Assembly (NCBI GenBank): GCA_003135495.1
Contig: PLBX01000122.1
Coordinates: 1-16,564 of the forward strand
Origin: Acidobacteriaceae bacterium
Lineage (GTDB): Bacteria; Acidobacteriota; Terriglobia; Terriglobales; Acidobacteriaceae
Direction of reading: 5' to 3'
Length of the DNA: 16,564 nt
The translations under genes were made by a program, and so were the position numbers. The notes beneath the pieces were generated by a model. That model saw only the letters and a program-made list of their open reading frames with translations, did not search any database and was not told the DNA's origin. This document shows, piece by piece, positions 1 through 6,636 of this stretch (the stretch's first letter is position 1; each line of letters opens with the position of its first letter).

Positions 1-926
1 GCGGTTGCGTTCCACACGTTGTATTCGCCGCCGAGCGCGAATTCGAAATCGGCCCAAGGCCTGCCATCTCGGAGCACGGACCAACTAGTTTGCGTTTCGC
101 CGAGGTGAAGATTTGCGATTCTCCAGCCTTGGTTATGGGTCGCCGGATTTTTTTCGGGATACTTTTCGGGATACGACGGTCCGTAGCGTTCAACCGGGCT
201 TAGCGCTTTTTGCAGGCAGCGGTCGATGTTGGCGTTCCTGGCGTCGGACGAGTCGAAGCCGATGATGCGTCCGCGCCTGGGAACGAGATTTACCAGGCGC
301 TTGAATGCCGTTTCTACCGCGTCCAGATCTTTATAAATATCGGCGTGATCGAATTCCACCGAGGTGAGAATTACGGCGTCGGGAAAATAATGCAGGAACT
401 TTGGACCTTTGTCGAAGAATGCCGTGTCGTACTCATCGCCTTCCAGAATGAAATGCTTGCCGTCGCCGAGGCCGAAGCTGCGGCCAAAGTTCTCGGCGAT
501 GCCTCCGATGAGGAATGAGGGTTGAAGTCCGGCGGATTCGAATATCCACGCGAGCATCGATGTCGTAGTGGTCTTGCCGTGAGTTCCGGCGACAACTAAA
601 ACTTCTTTACCTAACAGAAATTCATCGTGCAAAATTTGCGGCATGGAGCAGAACGGGATGCGATCGTCCAGAACGCGCTCTAGTTCTACGTTTCCGCGGG
701 AGAGAACGTTGCCGACCACTACTAGATCAGGCTTCGGATTCAGGTTCGCTTCGGCAAATGGCTGCGCAACGGAGATTCCTAACGATTCGAGGAACGTCGA
801 CATTGGCGGATAAGACGCTGCGTCGGATCCGGTGACACGGAAGCCGCGCTCTTGCAGCATTCCAGCGAGCGAGGCCATGGCGGTGCCGCAGATGCCGATG
901 AGATGAATGTGTTTGGGCTTTGTCAT
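1..926 (-). CDS. mpl: UDP-N-acetylmuramate:L-alanyl-gamma-D-glutamyl-meso-diaminopimelate ligase (murein peptide ligase), 3' end outside window
   Basis: This Mur-ligase-family enzyme recycles cell-wall peptide. It uses ATP to join the tripeptide L-Ala-gamma-D-Glu-meso-DAP to UDP-MurNAc in the cytoplasm. The first 308 residues are in the window and the frame stays open through the left edge. Visible are the N-terminal Rossmann-type start IHLIGICGTAMASLAG (residues 7-22), the ATP-binding P-loop GTHGKTTTT (114-122), the Mpl-typical stretch EGDEYDTAFFDKGPKF (162-177) and EFDHADIY (191-198). The EGDEYDTAFFDK stretch separates Mpl from MurC. The start is the ATG at 924-926. No clear Shine-Dalgarno sequence precedes it, and the upstream 25 bases are AT-rich and include the palindrome CTTAATTAAG. 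The gene lies 48 bases after ldcA, whose product makes its tripeptide substrate. A perfect 12-base tandem duplication at 151-174 encodes YPEK twice (residues 252-259). Family assignment is secure. The C-terminal domain cannot be assessed here. Confidence 0.95.
   Translation of the reverse strand, partial: MTKPKHIHLIGICGTAMASLAGMLQERGFRVTGSDAASYPPMSTFLESLGISVAQPFAEANLNPKPDLVVVGNVLSRGNVELERVLDDRIPFCSMPQILHDEFLLGKEVLVVAGTHGKTTTTSMLAWIFESAGLQPSFLIGGIAENFGRSFGLGDGKHFILEGDEYDTAFFDKGPKFLHYFPDAVILTSVEFDHADIYKDLDAVETAFKRLVNLVPRRGRIIGFDSSDARNANIDRCLQKALSPVERYGPSYPEKYPEKNPATHNQGWRIANLHLGETQTSWSVLRDGRPWADFEFALGGEYNVWNAT
151..174. repeat. 12-bp perfect tandem duplication inside mpl
   Basis: The unit TTTTCGGGATAC occurs twice back to back. 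It is in frame and adds one copy of Tyr-Pro-Glu-Lys to the protein. It is seen directly in the sequence; whether it varies between strains is unknown. Confidence 0.9.
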
Positions 927-974
927 GGTAATTAAATTCTTAATTAAGTCGTTTGGATGTAGTTTGCAGATCGG

Positions 975-1937
975 TCATGCGCGGGTTGCGGACTCCAGAA
1001 TCGTGAGCTTCACATCATTGCGAACTTCGAGACGGGCTTTGACTCCTAATGGGAGCGTGATGTTGGCTCGCGAAACATGGCCTGAACGCAGGCCAAATGC
1101 TACCGGAATTTTAAGATCTTTGAGCACTCGCATCACGACTTCTTCCAGCGTGTAATCCTGATTCGGAGCTTGGCGGCAATCGAGCATTTCTCCGAAGACG
1201 ATGCCTTGCACGTCATTGAGTTTACCTGCCGATTTTAGCTGCATCAGCATGCGGTCGATCTGATAAGGCTTGGCCGCAATGTCTTCCAGAAAAAGAATTG
1301 TGCCTGGGGTGTGGATGTCATAGGGCGTGCCGAGCGCGGCTACCAGGATGGAGAGACATCCGCCGTAGAGAATGCCCTCGGCTTCTCCAGGTACCAACGG
1401 CTTTGCGCCGGAGTACTCGCCAATCTCCCATTCCGCCGCGCCGCCCACGGCATTTTGCCACGAGGGCCAATCGACGCCATCAGTGCTGGCGAAATCTTTA
1501 CCGGCCATTGGGCCGTGAAACACGACCAGGTTCGCTTTGTCGATGAAGGTGGTTTGCAGCGACGTCAGGTCGCTGTAGGCTACAAAAATCTTGGGATGGG
1601 CTGCGATCTCTTTCAGATCGAGAGCTTTGGAGTGCGGCGTTTGAAGAAGATAGTTTGATCCATAGCCTCCGCGGACGGAGATGATGGCGCGGATATCGTC
1701 GCGGACGAACATCTCTTCGAGTTCGCGGGCGCGGCGCTCGATGGAGCCCGCGAAATAAAGATCGCGATCCAGGATCGACTCGAAATAGAAGGGCTCGTAG
1801 CCAGCGCGGCGGAGGCCCTCACAACCGGCTTGGAGGATTTCGGGCTTTACATTGGAGGCGGGCGCGACGATGCCGACTTTGTCTCCGGGGCGGAGGGCGC
1901 GCGGCTTGATTCGCGAGTTGTGAGATGTCGAAATCAT
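975..1937 (-). CDS. ldcA: LD-carboxypeptidase (muramoyltetrapeptide carboxypeptidase), peptidase family S66
   Basis: This serine peptidase removes the terminal D-Ala from murein tetrapeptides in the cytoplasm and so yields the tripeptide that Mpl uses. The S66 layout is complete. Counting from the upstream ATG at 1958, there is an N-terminal LRPGDKVGIVAPAS stretch, an RGGYG turn (96-100), the nucleophile Ser129 in VAYSDLTS, Glu225 in ILFLEDI and His294 in RSGHVSRANI. These match the Ser-Glu-His triad of the family, and a length near 320 residues is normal. I chose the ATG at 1937 (eighth codon of the longest frame) because the ATG at 1956-1958 directly abuts a repeat hairpin. Neither start has a good Shine-Dalgarno sequence, so the start is uncertain. 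The gene sits between dapF and mpl on the same strand, about 120 bases after dapF and 48 bases before mpl, which fits a peptidoglycan-recycling unit. Confidence 0.93.
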   Translation of the reverse strand: MISTSHNSRIKPRALRPGDKVGIVAPASNVKPEILQAGCEGLRRAGYEPFYFESILDRDLYFAGSIERRARELEEMFVRDDIRAIISVRGGYGSNYLLQTPHSKALDLKEIAAHPKIFVAYSDLTSLQTTFIDKANLVVFHGPMAGKDFASTDGVDWPSWQNAVGGAAEWEIGEYSGAKPLVPGEAEGILYGGCLSILVAALGTPYDIHTPGTILFLEDIAAKPYQIDRMLMQLKSAGKLNDVQGIVFGEMLDCRQAPNQDYTLEEVVMRVLKDLKIPVAFGLRSGHVSRANITLPLGVKARLEVRNDVKLTILESATRA

Positions 1938-1958
1938 CTTTGGCCGGCTGTGCCTCAT

Positions 1959-2008
1959 CGGCTAAAGCCGCATTCTAAAAACTTGTTACCGCAGCGGTGA
2001 AGCGCTAC
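1959..2008 (+). repeat. Composite two-hairpin intergenic element, copy A (upstream of ldcA)
   Basis: A CGGC-TAAA-GCCG hairpin at 1959-1970 is followed by a degenerate AGCG/CGCT hairpin around the TGAA at 1998-2001. The TAAA and TGAA loops start 35 bases apart. The same layout recurs at 5363-5417 and 7541-7588. It fills much of the gap between dapF and ldcA. Confidence 0.6.
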
Positions 2009-2057
2009 GCCACGAAATCAGATGCAAGAGACAAATTTGCAGACTTCTGTTTCGATC

Positions 2058-2876
2058 TTAAATTAAGAATTCTCCAATTAAGAATTCTCCGTTGCAGATT
2101 ATTGTGGCTGGTCCTTGCAGATATACATGGTCGTCCCAACGTACTGTTTGTGAGCCGCCCGGGGCGATCACTTTTATCGGCGATGACGCACGCCGGCTCG
2201 CGATGGCGGCTACGGCTGCGGCGCATGATCCTGTACCGGAAGATTGGGTTTCGCCTACTCCTCGTTCGAAGAGGCGAATTTCTATTTCGCTGGCACTGCG
2301 CCACACCACGTACTCCACGTTCGTTCCCTCGGGAAAATGATCTTGCGATGCGATTTGAGCTGCGGCGCGCTGCCAATCTTCCTGGAAAGTTTCGACAAAA
2401 ATTACGAAGTGCGGATTTCCCATAGAAATTTTCGTTCCTATAGTTCCCACGCCCATCGCCTCAATGGACAGTTGGCCGCCGATTTGCGGCTGGCCCATAT
2501 CTGCTTCGAACTCGAAAGTAAAATCTTGCTGGCGTATGAGTTGGCATCGCTTCAGTCCGGCACCGGTGTTCACCAGGATTTCAGCCTTCCCCTCCCGCGA
2601 GCAAATCTGCGCAGCTACACAGCGAGTGCCGTTGCCAGAAATTTCCGCTTCCGAGCCGTCTGCATTGATCAGGCGCGCTTTCACGTCGGCATCGGCATCT
2701 GGCGACAGCCATTCCACTCCGTCAGCGCCGACTCCATTATGACGATCGCACAGCTGTCGGGTCAGGGCACTCAAGTCACCGGAAGCGTGCGCGAGTTCCA
2801 CTAATAAAAAATCATTGCCGCATGCGGAGGCTTTGGTAAAGGGAATTTTTGCGCCCGGCTGAAGAGGCACGGTCAT
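2058..2876 (-). CDS. dapF: Diaminopimelate epimerase homologue with both catalytic cysteines replaced by serine
   Basis: DapF interconverts LL- and meso-diaminopimelate, the last step before meso-DAP enters lysine and peptidoglycan synthesis. It normally uses a pair of cysteines as acid and base. The 272-residue protein is full length. It has the family landmarks ACGNDF (19-23), NADGSEAE (71-78), GNGTRC (81-86), GNPH (153-156), GTNVEYV (184-190), FERGVGET (203-210) and SGTGSCAA (213-220). At the two catalytic positions, the residues before GNG and before GTG, I read Ser80 and Ser213 instead of Cys. The other conserved Cys of each motif (86, 218) remain, and an extra Cys20 sits next to the substrate-binding Asn21. 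The ATG overlaps the mgtC stop by 4 bases (ATGA), suggesting translational coupling. The last ten residues are GEFLI repeated, from a 15-base duplication. Family membership is firm; epimerase activity is uncertain. Confidence 0.88.
   Translation of the reverse strand: MTVPLQPGAKIPFTKASACGNDFLLVELAHASGDLSALTRQLCDRHNGVGADGVEWLSPDADADVKARLINADGSEAEISGNGTRCVAAQICSREGKAEILVNTGAGLKRCQLIRQQDFTFEFEADMGQPQIGGQLSIEAMGVGTIGTKISMGNPHFVIFVETFQEDWQRAAAQIASQDHFPEGTNVEYVVWRSASEIEIRLFERGVGETQSSGTGSCAAAVAAIASRRASSPIKVIAPGGSQTVRWDDHVYLQGPATIICNGEFLIGEFLI
2061..2090. repeat. 15-bp perfect tandem duplication at the 3' end of dapF
   Basis: AATTAAGAATTCTCC is repeated exactly, immediately before the dapF stop codon (2058-2060). 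In frame it doubles the C-terminal peptide GEFLI. It resembles the AT-rich stretch just upstream of mpl (about 930-948). Confidence 0.92.
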
Positions 2877-3577
2877 TCGTGTTCCGTGGTGCCTAAAGTC
2901 GTTACGGTGGCGAATGCGTTTGATTCGTGCAGGCGGACGGAAAAGACGCTCTGCTGATCCTGCTCGCCATCAAGAGAGAAAACCATGCGGAAGTTAGGGT
3001 CGGCTTCCGCGATGTGCACGCTGTGCATATTAAGTTGTTCGGCGTCTAAAATTCGGTTCACCTCTCGCAACATGGCATCGATGTTGCGTCCAGTTACTTC
3101 GTAGGTAGTGACAAATGCTTTCAGCGAGAAGGTGGATTCCATCCGGCCCAAGAGAACAAGCGCGAACAGAATGATGAGCGTGGCAAAACAGGCAGTCAGG
3201 TACAAGCCGCCACCAGCGGCCATTCCGATGGACGCTACCACAAACAGGGTCGCGGCAGTAGTGAGGCCGGTTACGGAAGTCTTGGCGTGCAAAATTGAAC
3301 CTGCGCCGATGAAGCCAATGCCGGGAATGATTTGAGCCGCGATGCGAGCGCTGTCTGACTCCACGCCCGCTAACTGCTTTGAGAGTACGGTGAACATGGC
3401 AGCGCCGAAACAAATAAACATATTCGTGCGCAATCCGGCGGGCTTGTGGCGCAACTGCCGCTCGAGTCCGACGATGCCGCCGAGCACTGCAGCCAGCAGC
3501 AAACGCGCCAGGGTGGAACTGAGCACCACGCCGAGTTCGTTGTGCAACAGCGCAATGATTTGACGGAATGGACTCAT
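2873..3577 (-). CDS. MgtC/SapB family inner-membrane protein
   Basis: The N-terminal half is a hydrophobic MgtC domain with its hallmarks: GGIVGLERQLRHKPAGLRTN, followed by QIIPGIGFIGAGSI and several membrane helices. The remaining roughly 90 residues form a soluble ACT-like tail, as in longer MgtC proteins. Known members affect magnesium or acid adaptation and, in pathogens, F-type ATP synthase activity. The actual role here cannot be inferred. I chose the ATG at 3575-3577 because GGAG lies 7 bases upstream (3585-3588). The frame could start at a GTG at 3610, which adds 11 residues but lacks such a site. The product is 234 residues. The stop overlaps the dapF start as ATGA, so the two genes are probably co-translated. 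The gap to the upstream membrane glycosyltransferase-like gene is about 70 bases on the same strand. Confidence 0.9.
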   Translation of the reverse strand: MSPFRQIIALLHNELGVVLSSTLARLLLAAVLGGIVGLERQLRHKPAGLRTNMFICFGAAMFTVLSKQLAGVESDSARIAAQIIPGIGFIGAGSILHAKTSVTGLTTAATLFVVASIGMAAGGGLYLTACFATLIILFALVLLGRMESTFSLKAFVTTYEVTGRNIDAMLREVNRILDAEQLNMHSVHIAEADPNFRMVFSLDGEQDQQSVFSVRLHESNAFATVTTLGTTEHE

Positions 3578-3584
3578 AAGTGCG

Positions 3585-3588
3585 CTCC
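3585..3588 (-). promoter_or_regulatory. Ribosome binding site that fixes the mgtC start
   Basis: GGAG on the minus strand lies 7 bases before the ATG at 3577. It supports that start over the GTG 33 bases further upstream. Confidence 0.6.
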
Positions 3589-3648
3589 GGCTTTGAGCGG
3601 ATTCTACCACCGCGATACAGCGCTTTTTGAGTGGCTTGATGCGGACGG

Positions 3649-5316
3649 TTAACGCGATTGATTCGGGAGTGTTCGCGTGGAGAAGATTCGCGCGGGAGGC
3701 TGGCCAGAGGCGTGAATCTCCGTGAGGTCAGTAAGCTTCGACTTATTTACGTGTTGGTCGACCGCGTCGCCATCGAAAGCGATCACGAAATCAACGTAGC
3801 GGGAGGGGTCGGCCAATGTGCGCTCCCATAGGCCGTCGGGATCGATGGGGTGCTTCCATTGGCGGCGATTTTCATTATTGACCACCTGGCGCAGCGGAAT
3901 TCCTGCCTGTTCCATAATTCCGACGTGTTCGCTGAGGTCCATTAGATAACGCGAGTGGCGCGGCAAGTGGGAGACGATGCGCTGCATAGCCGCATTCAGC
4001 GGATAGCGAAGATCCCAATTTTTTTGGGCTTCTTGTAAACACAAAGGTTTCGCATTCCAGACGGAAGCGTAGCTAGCAACTATGAGAGCGAGTAAGGGTG
4101 CGAGGAGTTTTCCAGCATGACGGCCGGCGCTTGTGACTTGCGAAATGTAAGCTGTGAGTAGGCCCGCCGAAATCGCGAACATGGGGAGCAATTGCAGGCC
4201 ATAGCGCTGATTGAAGGTTGCGAATGGCCACCAGGTGTACACGTGGATCGGCACGGAACCGTAGGCGATGGAGAGCGCGTAGAAAACCAGCGGAACCCAC
4301 AAGAAAAAGAGCGGCATCGCCCGTCGACGCAGTTTCCATACTGCTAGCACTGATGTGACGAGAGCAGCAGCCAGCCAAAATCGTCCCCAGTTTCCATCGG
4401 CCATGTTGAGTTGGGCTGATTTCAAAAAATAGAGGGCTGCTACGCCGGCATTGTGGAGCGCTGGATTTGGGGCGCCTACGCGTTGCTCGATTCCGGTCGC
4501 CGAATATTGGCCGGTGGCGAATTCTAACGCGCTGCCATAAATGGCGCGATTATAAGCCAGCCAGAAGACTGGAACTATTGCGATGCCCAGCAAAAACTTC
4601 GCTGCTGAACGGCGAAGGGTGAGGTCGTTCTTCTCCGAATTTCGCCATCGCATCGACGCAATGACAAATATGGTTGCCCCCATCGCTCCGGCGAGAAACC
4701 ATCCGTCGTAGCGGGTTAGTTCGGCTCCGGCTAAACACCAAGCGCAGCGCGTTAGAGACACGTTCGCACGCGGGTCGCCGGTTTGCGGAGCGCCAATGAA
4801 CTCTGCGAAAAATACTACGGCCCAGATAAACAGGCAGAGATACAACGACTCGGTCATGGCCGTGGTCTGCATGTAAATTAAATTTGGATTTGCCCCGTAA
4901 ACAACCGCGGCGGTCCATGCGCCCACTGCGGCCGCTGTGGTAGTGGGCGATTCGATGCGAGGGTGCAGCAGGACGCGCACGAGACGGAAAATGCCAACCA
5001 CGCCGAAGACGTAGGCGATCATCGAAGGAAAAGAACCACCCGCGCCGTTTTGCCACAACGCATTTGAAATTATGAACGGTATTGTCAGCAGATGCGGAAG
5101 TGGAAGCCATACTGTTCCTAATTGCAGCAGGCCTGGAGTCTGAGAGTCGAATACGCGGCGCGCGATGTTGATGTGCGCCACCGCGTCTCCATAGAGCAGC
5201 AAGCCGTTGTGCTGAAAGTAATAGAAGAAGGAGAACAGCGAGACGAGGAGAGCCAAGCCACCAACTTGCGCGGAGCTATGATCGGGAACTCTTATTGTGA
5301 CTATGCGCTCTTTCAT
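3649..5316 (-). CDS. Polytopic membrane protein, probable GT-C type (ArnT/PMT-like) glycosyltransferase
   Basis: This 555-residue protein has a short cytoplasmic N-terminus, a first membrane helix (about residues 18-34), then a periplasmic-type loop YGDAVAHINIARRVFD (42-57) and GTVWLPLPHLL (68-78). About ten further hydrophobic segments follow, and the tail of about 140 residues is soluble. An acidic residue (Asp44) in the first loop followed by many helices is the pattern of GT-C glycosyltransferases, which transfer sugars from polyprenyl-phosphate donors on the outer face of the membrane. The sequence is too divergent for me to name donor or acceptor, so the call is by architecture only. 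The start is the ATG at 5316, with only a weak ribosome site. A plausible sigma-70-type promoter lies about 140 bases upstream, with a two-hairpin repeat in between. The gene may lead the operon that continues into mgtC and dapF. Confidence 0.7.
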   Translation of the reverse strand: MKERIVTIRVPDHSSAQVGGLALLVSLFSFFYYFQHNGLLLYGDAVAHINIARRVFDSQTPGLLQLGTVWLPLPHLLTIPFIISNALWQNGAGGSFPSMIAYVFGVVGIFRLVRVLLHPRIESPTTTAAAVGAWTAAVVYGANPNLIYMQTTAMTESLYLCLFIWAVVFFAEFIGAPQTGDPRANVSLTRCAWCLAGAELTRYDGWFLAGAMGATIFVIASMRWRNSEKNDLTLRRSAAKFLLGIAIVPVFWLAYNRAIYGSALEFATGQYSATGIEQRVGAPNPALHNAGVAALYFLKSAQLNMADGNWGRFWLAAALVTSVLAVWKLRRRAMPLFFLWVPLVFYALSIAYGSVPIHVYTWWPFATFNQRYGLQLLPMFAISAGLLTAYISQVTSAGRHAGKLLAPLLALIVASYASVWNAKPLCLQEAQKNWDLRYPLNAAMQRIVSHLPRHSRYLMDLSEHVGIMEQAGIPLRQVVNNENRRQWKHPIDPDGLWERTLADPSRYVDFVIAFDGDAVDQHVNKSKLTDLTEIHASGQPPARIFSTRTLPNQSR

Positions 5317-5362
5317 GGATAGCTGTTCGTCGCTACGCTCTTCATCGATCGCAAGCTTTCTG

Positions 5363-5417
5363 GGCGACTAAAGTCGCCTTGAATTTGCGAAACATACGGC
5401 GCGGCTGAAGCCGCGCC
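5363..5417 (+). repeat. Composite two-hairpin intergenic element, copy B (best preserved)
   Basis: The first hairpin is GGCGAC-TAAA-GTCGCC (5363-5378). After a 19-base spacer comes GGCGCGGC-TGAA-GCCGCGCC (5398-5417). Both stems are perfect (6 and 8 bp). The loops start 37 bases apart. The element lies in the putative 5' leader of the glycosyltransferase-like gene. Confidence 0.85.
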
Positions 5418-5458
5418 CTTTCAAAACGAAATCGAAGCAGAAGTAGATAAGTGACGCC

Positions 5459-5487
5459 TATATACAAAAAGCGAGTTTACAAATCAA
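5459..5487 (-). promoter_or_regulatory. Candidate sigma-70-type promoter for the 3649-5316 gene
   Basis: On the minus strand, TTGATT (5487-5482) and TATATA (5464-5459) are separated by exactly 17 bases. Each box matches four of six consensus bases. Transcription from here would give a leader of roughly 135 bases containing both hairpins of repeat copy B. This is a prediction from sequence only. Confidence 0.35.
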
Positions 5488-5512
5488 ACCTGTATTGTGG
5501 CACGCAAAGTTA

Positions 5513-5528
5513 AATAGTTCAGACTATT
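5513..5528 (-). terminator. Weak hairpin at the pfkB stop codon
   Basis: AATAGT-TCAG-ACTATT forms a perfect 6-bp stem with a 4-base loop over the pfkB stop (5524-5526). The stem is AT-rich and lacks a T-tract, so termination is doubtful. Confidence 0.25.
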
Positions 5529-6447
5529 CCAGGTGAGTTAGTTCGCGGAAAATTTGGAACCGCGCGTCTATTTCTTCTCTCGTAAGATTTTGCAGGCGCT
5601 CGGTCCCGAAACGTTCTACCGCGAAGGATCCCATAACGCCGCCGTAAAACAGGGCGCGCTTTAACACCTCGCGATTAATTTCCCCCTGGGACGCGATGTA
5701 GCCCATGAATCCTCCGGCGAAAGAATCTCCAGCGCCGGTGGGATCTTTTACCTCGTCGATGGGCAGAGCCGGAGCGCGGAAGGGATGCGCGCCGAGGCCG
5801 AATGCTCCTTCGCGAAAGAAAATAGTTGCGCCGTATTCGCCGTGCTTCACGACCAGAGCGCTCGGCCCCATCGCGATTACTTTTTTTGCCGCGCGCAGAA
5901 GATTTTTTTCGCCGGCCAGCATTTTGGTTTCGGTGTCGTTAATCAGCAGAACGTTCACCAGCTTCAGAGTTTCCGCCAACTCTTTGGGCGTTCCCTGAAT
6001 CCAGAAATTCATGGTGTCGCCGCCGGTTAAGCGGACGCCATTCATCTCGCGCCGAACTGCGGATTGCAGCGATGGATGGATGTTTGCTAAAAAAAGAAAC
6101 TGCGAATCCGCATATTCTTTGGGAATGCGCGGCTGAAATTTTTCGAACACATTGAGCTCGGTGAAGTCGGTCTTGGCCTCGTTCAGATTGTCCAGGTATT
6201 GACCTCCCCAGCGAAAGGTTTTGCCCTGGGTGCGCTCGATGCCGCGGGTGTCGACTTTTCGATTTTTGAGCACGGCTTCGTGTTCAGAAGTGAAGTCCGC
6301 ACCTACGACCGCCACCACGCGCACCTCGGTAAAGTAACTCGCAGCGAGAGAGAAATACGTTGCGGCGCCTCCGAGAATGTCGGTGACTCGGCCAGAGGGA
6401 GTTGCGATGGTATCGAAGGCTACGGAACCTACTACGAGGATGCTCAT
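5524..6447 (-). CDS. PfkB/ribokinase-family sugar or nucleoside kinase
   Basis: This cytoplasmic ATP-dependent kinase has 307 residues, normal for the family. It opens with ILVVGSVAFDTI, has the substrate-side GGAATYFSLAA (26-36), and carries PfkB signature 2, DPTGAGDSFAGGF (235-247), with Asp241 as the expected catalytic base and the anion hole next to it. The substrate cannot be read from the sequence. It follows mtnP on the same strand, so a purine- or methylthioribose-related substrate (for example adenosine) is a reasonable guess but not shown. The ATG at 6447 has GGAG 4 bases upstream (6452-6455). The 188-base gap to mtnP contains inverted heptamer arrays that could fold in the shared mRNA. 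The gene ends with TAG at 5524-5526. Confidence 0.9.
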   Translation of the reverse strand: MSILVVGSVAFDTIATPSGRVTDILGGAATYFSLAASYFTEVRVVAVVGADFTSEHEAVLKNRKVDTRGIERTQGKTFRWGGQYLDNLNEAKTDFTELNVFEKFQPRIPKEYADSQFLFLANIHPSLQSAVRREMNGVRLTGGDTMNFWIQGTPKELAETLKLVNVLLINDTETKMLAGEKNLLRAAKKVIAMGPSALVVKHGEYGATIFFREGAFGLGAHPFRAPALPIDEVKDPTGAGDSFAGGFMGYIASQGEINREVLKRALFYGGVMGSFAVERFGTERLQNLTREEIDARFQIFRELTHLE

Positions 6448-6463
6448 TGATCTCCGGGTGTTA

Positions 6464-6494
6464 GCAGTTAGTCGTTAGTCGTTAGTCGTTAGTC
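6464..6494. repeat. Heptanucleotide array GTTAGTC x4, left arm of an inverted pair
   Basis: Four perfect copies of GTTAGTC occupy 6467-6494, preceded by TTAGCA. The array lies just upstream of the pfkB start on the minus strand. Its counterpart in opposite orientation is at 6613-6633. Confidence 0.9.
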
Positions 6495-6607
6495 GTCCAG
6501 TGATGGCTGTAGTGAAAGCTGAAGCCGCCCTAAAGAGGCATTGATTCGCAAAGTTTTGGCAGCGCTAAATCGATGCCCTGATACAAATCTTCTTGCACGC
6601 TAAGCTG

Positions 6608-6636
6608 CTAACGACCAACGACCAACGACCAACCAC
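6608..6636. repeat. Heptanucleotide array GACCAAC x3, right arm of an inverted pair
   Basis: Three perfect copies of GACCAAC (GTTGGTC on the minus strand) occupy 6613-6633 and begin three bases after the mtnP stop codon. On the minus-strand RNA, bases 6636 to 6608 can pair without a break with 6464 to 6492. That gives 29 pairs, five of them G-U, around a 115-base loop. Confidence 0.85.

Noticed and set aside
2244..2804. 186-codon open frame antisense to dapF
   Set aside because: dapF is unmistakable on the other strand; the antisense translation shows no domain and arises from GC-biased codon structure.
4550..5110. 186-codon open frame in another frame of the glycosyltransferase-like gene
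   Set aside because: Arg/His/Ser-rich translation without hydrophobic order; the main frame has coherent membrane helices.
6515..6560. Fourth copy of the two-hairpin TAAA/TGAA element
   Set aside because: TGAA and TAAA occur in reversed order only 11 bases apart and the stems do not form; at most a degenerate fragment.
6464..6636. Possible CRISPR-like or phase-variable array
   Set aside because: Units are 7 bases with no spacers, and the arrays face each other outside coding sequence; no cas genes are nearby.
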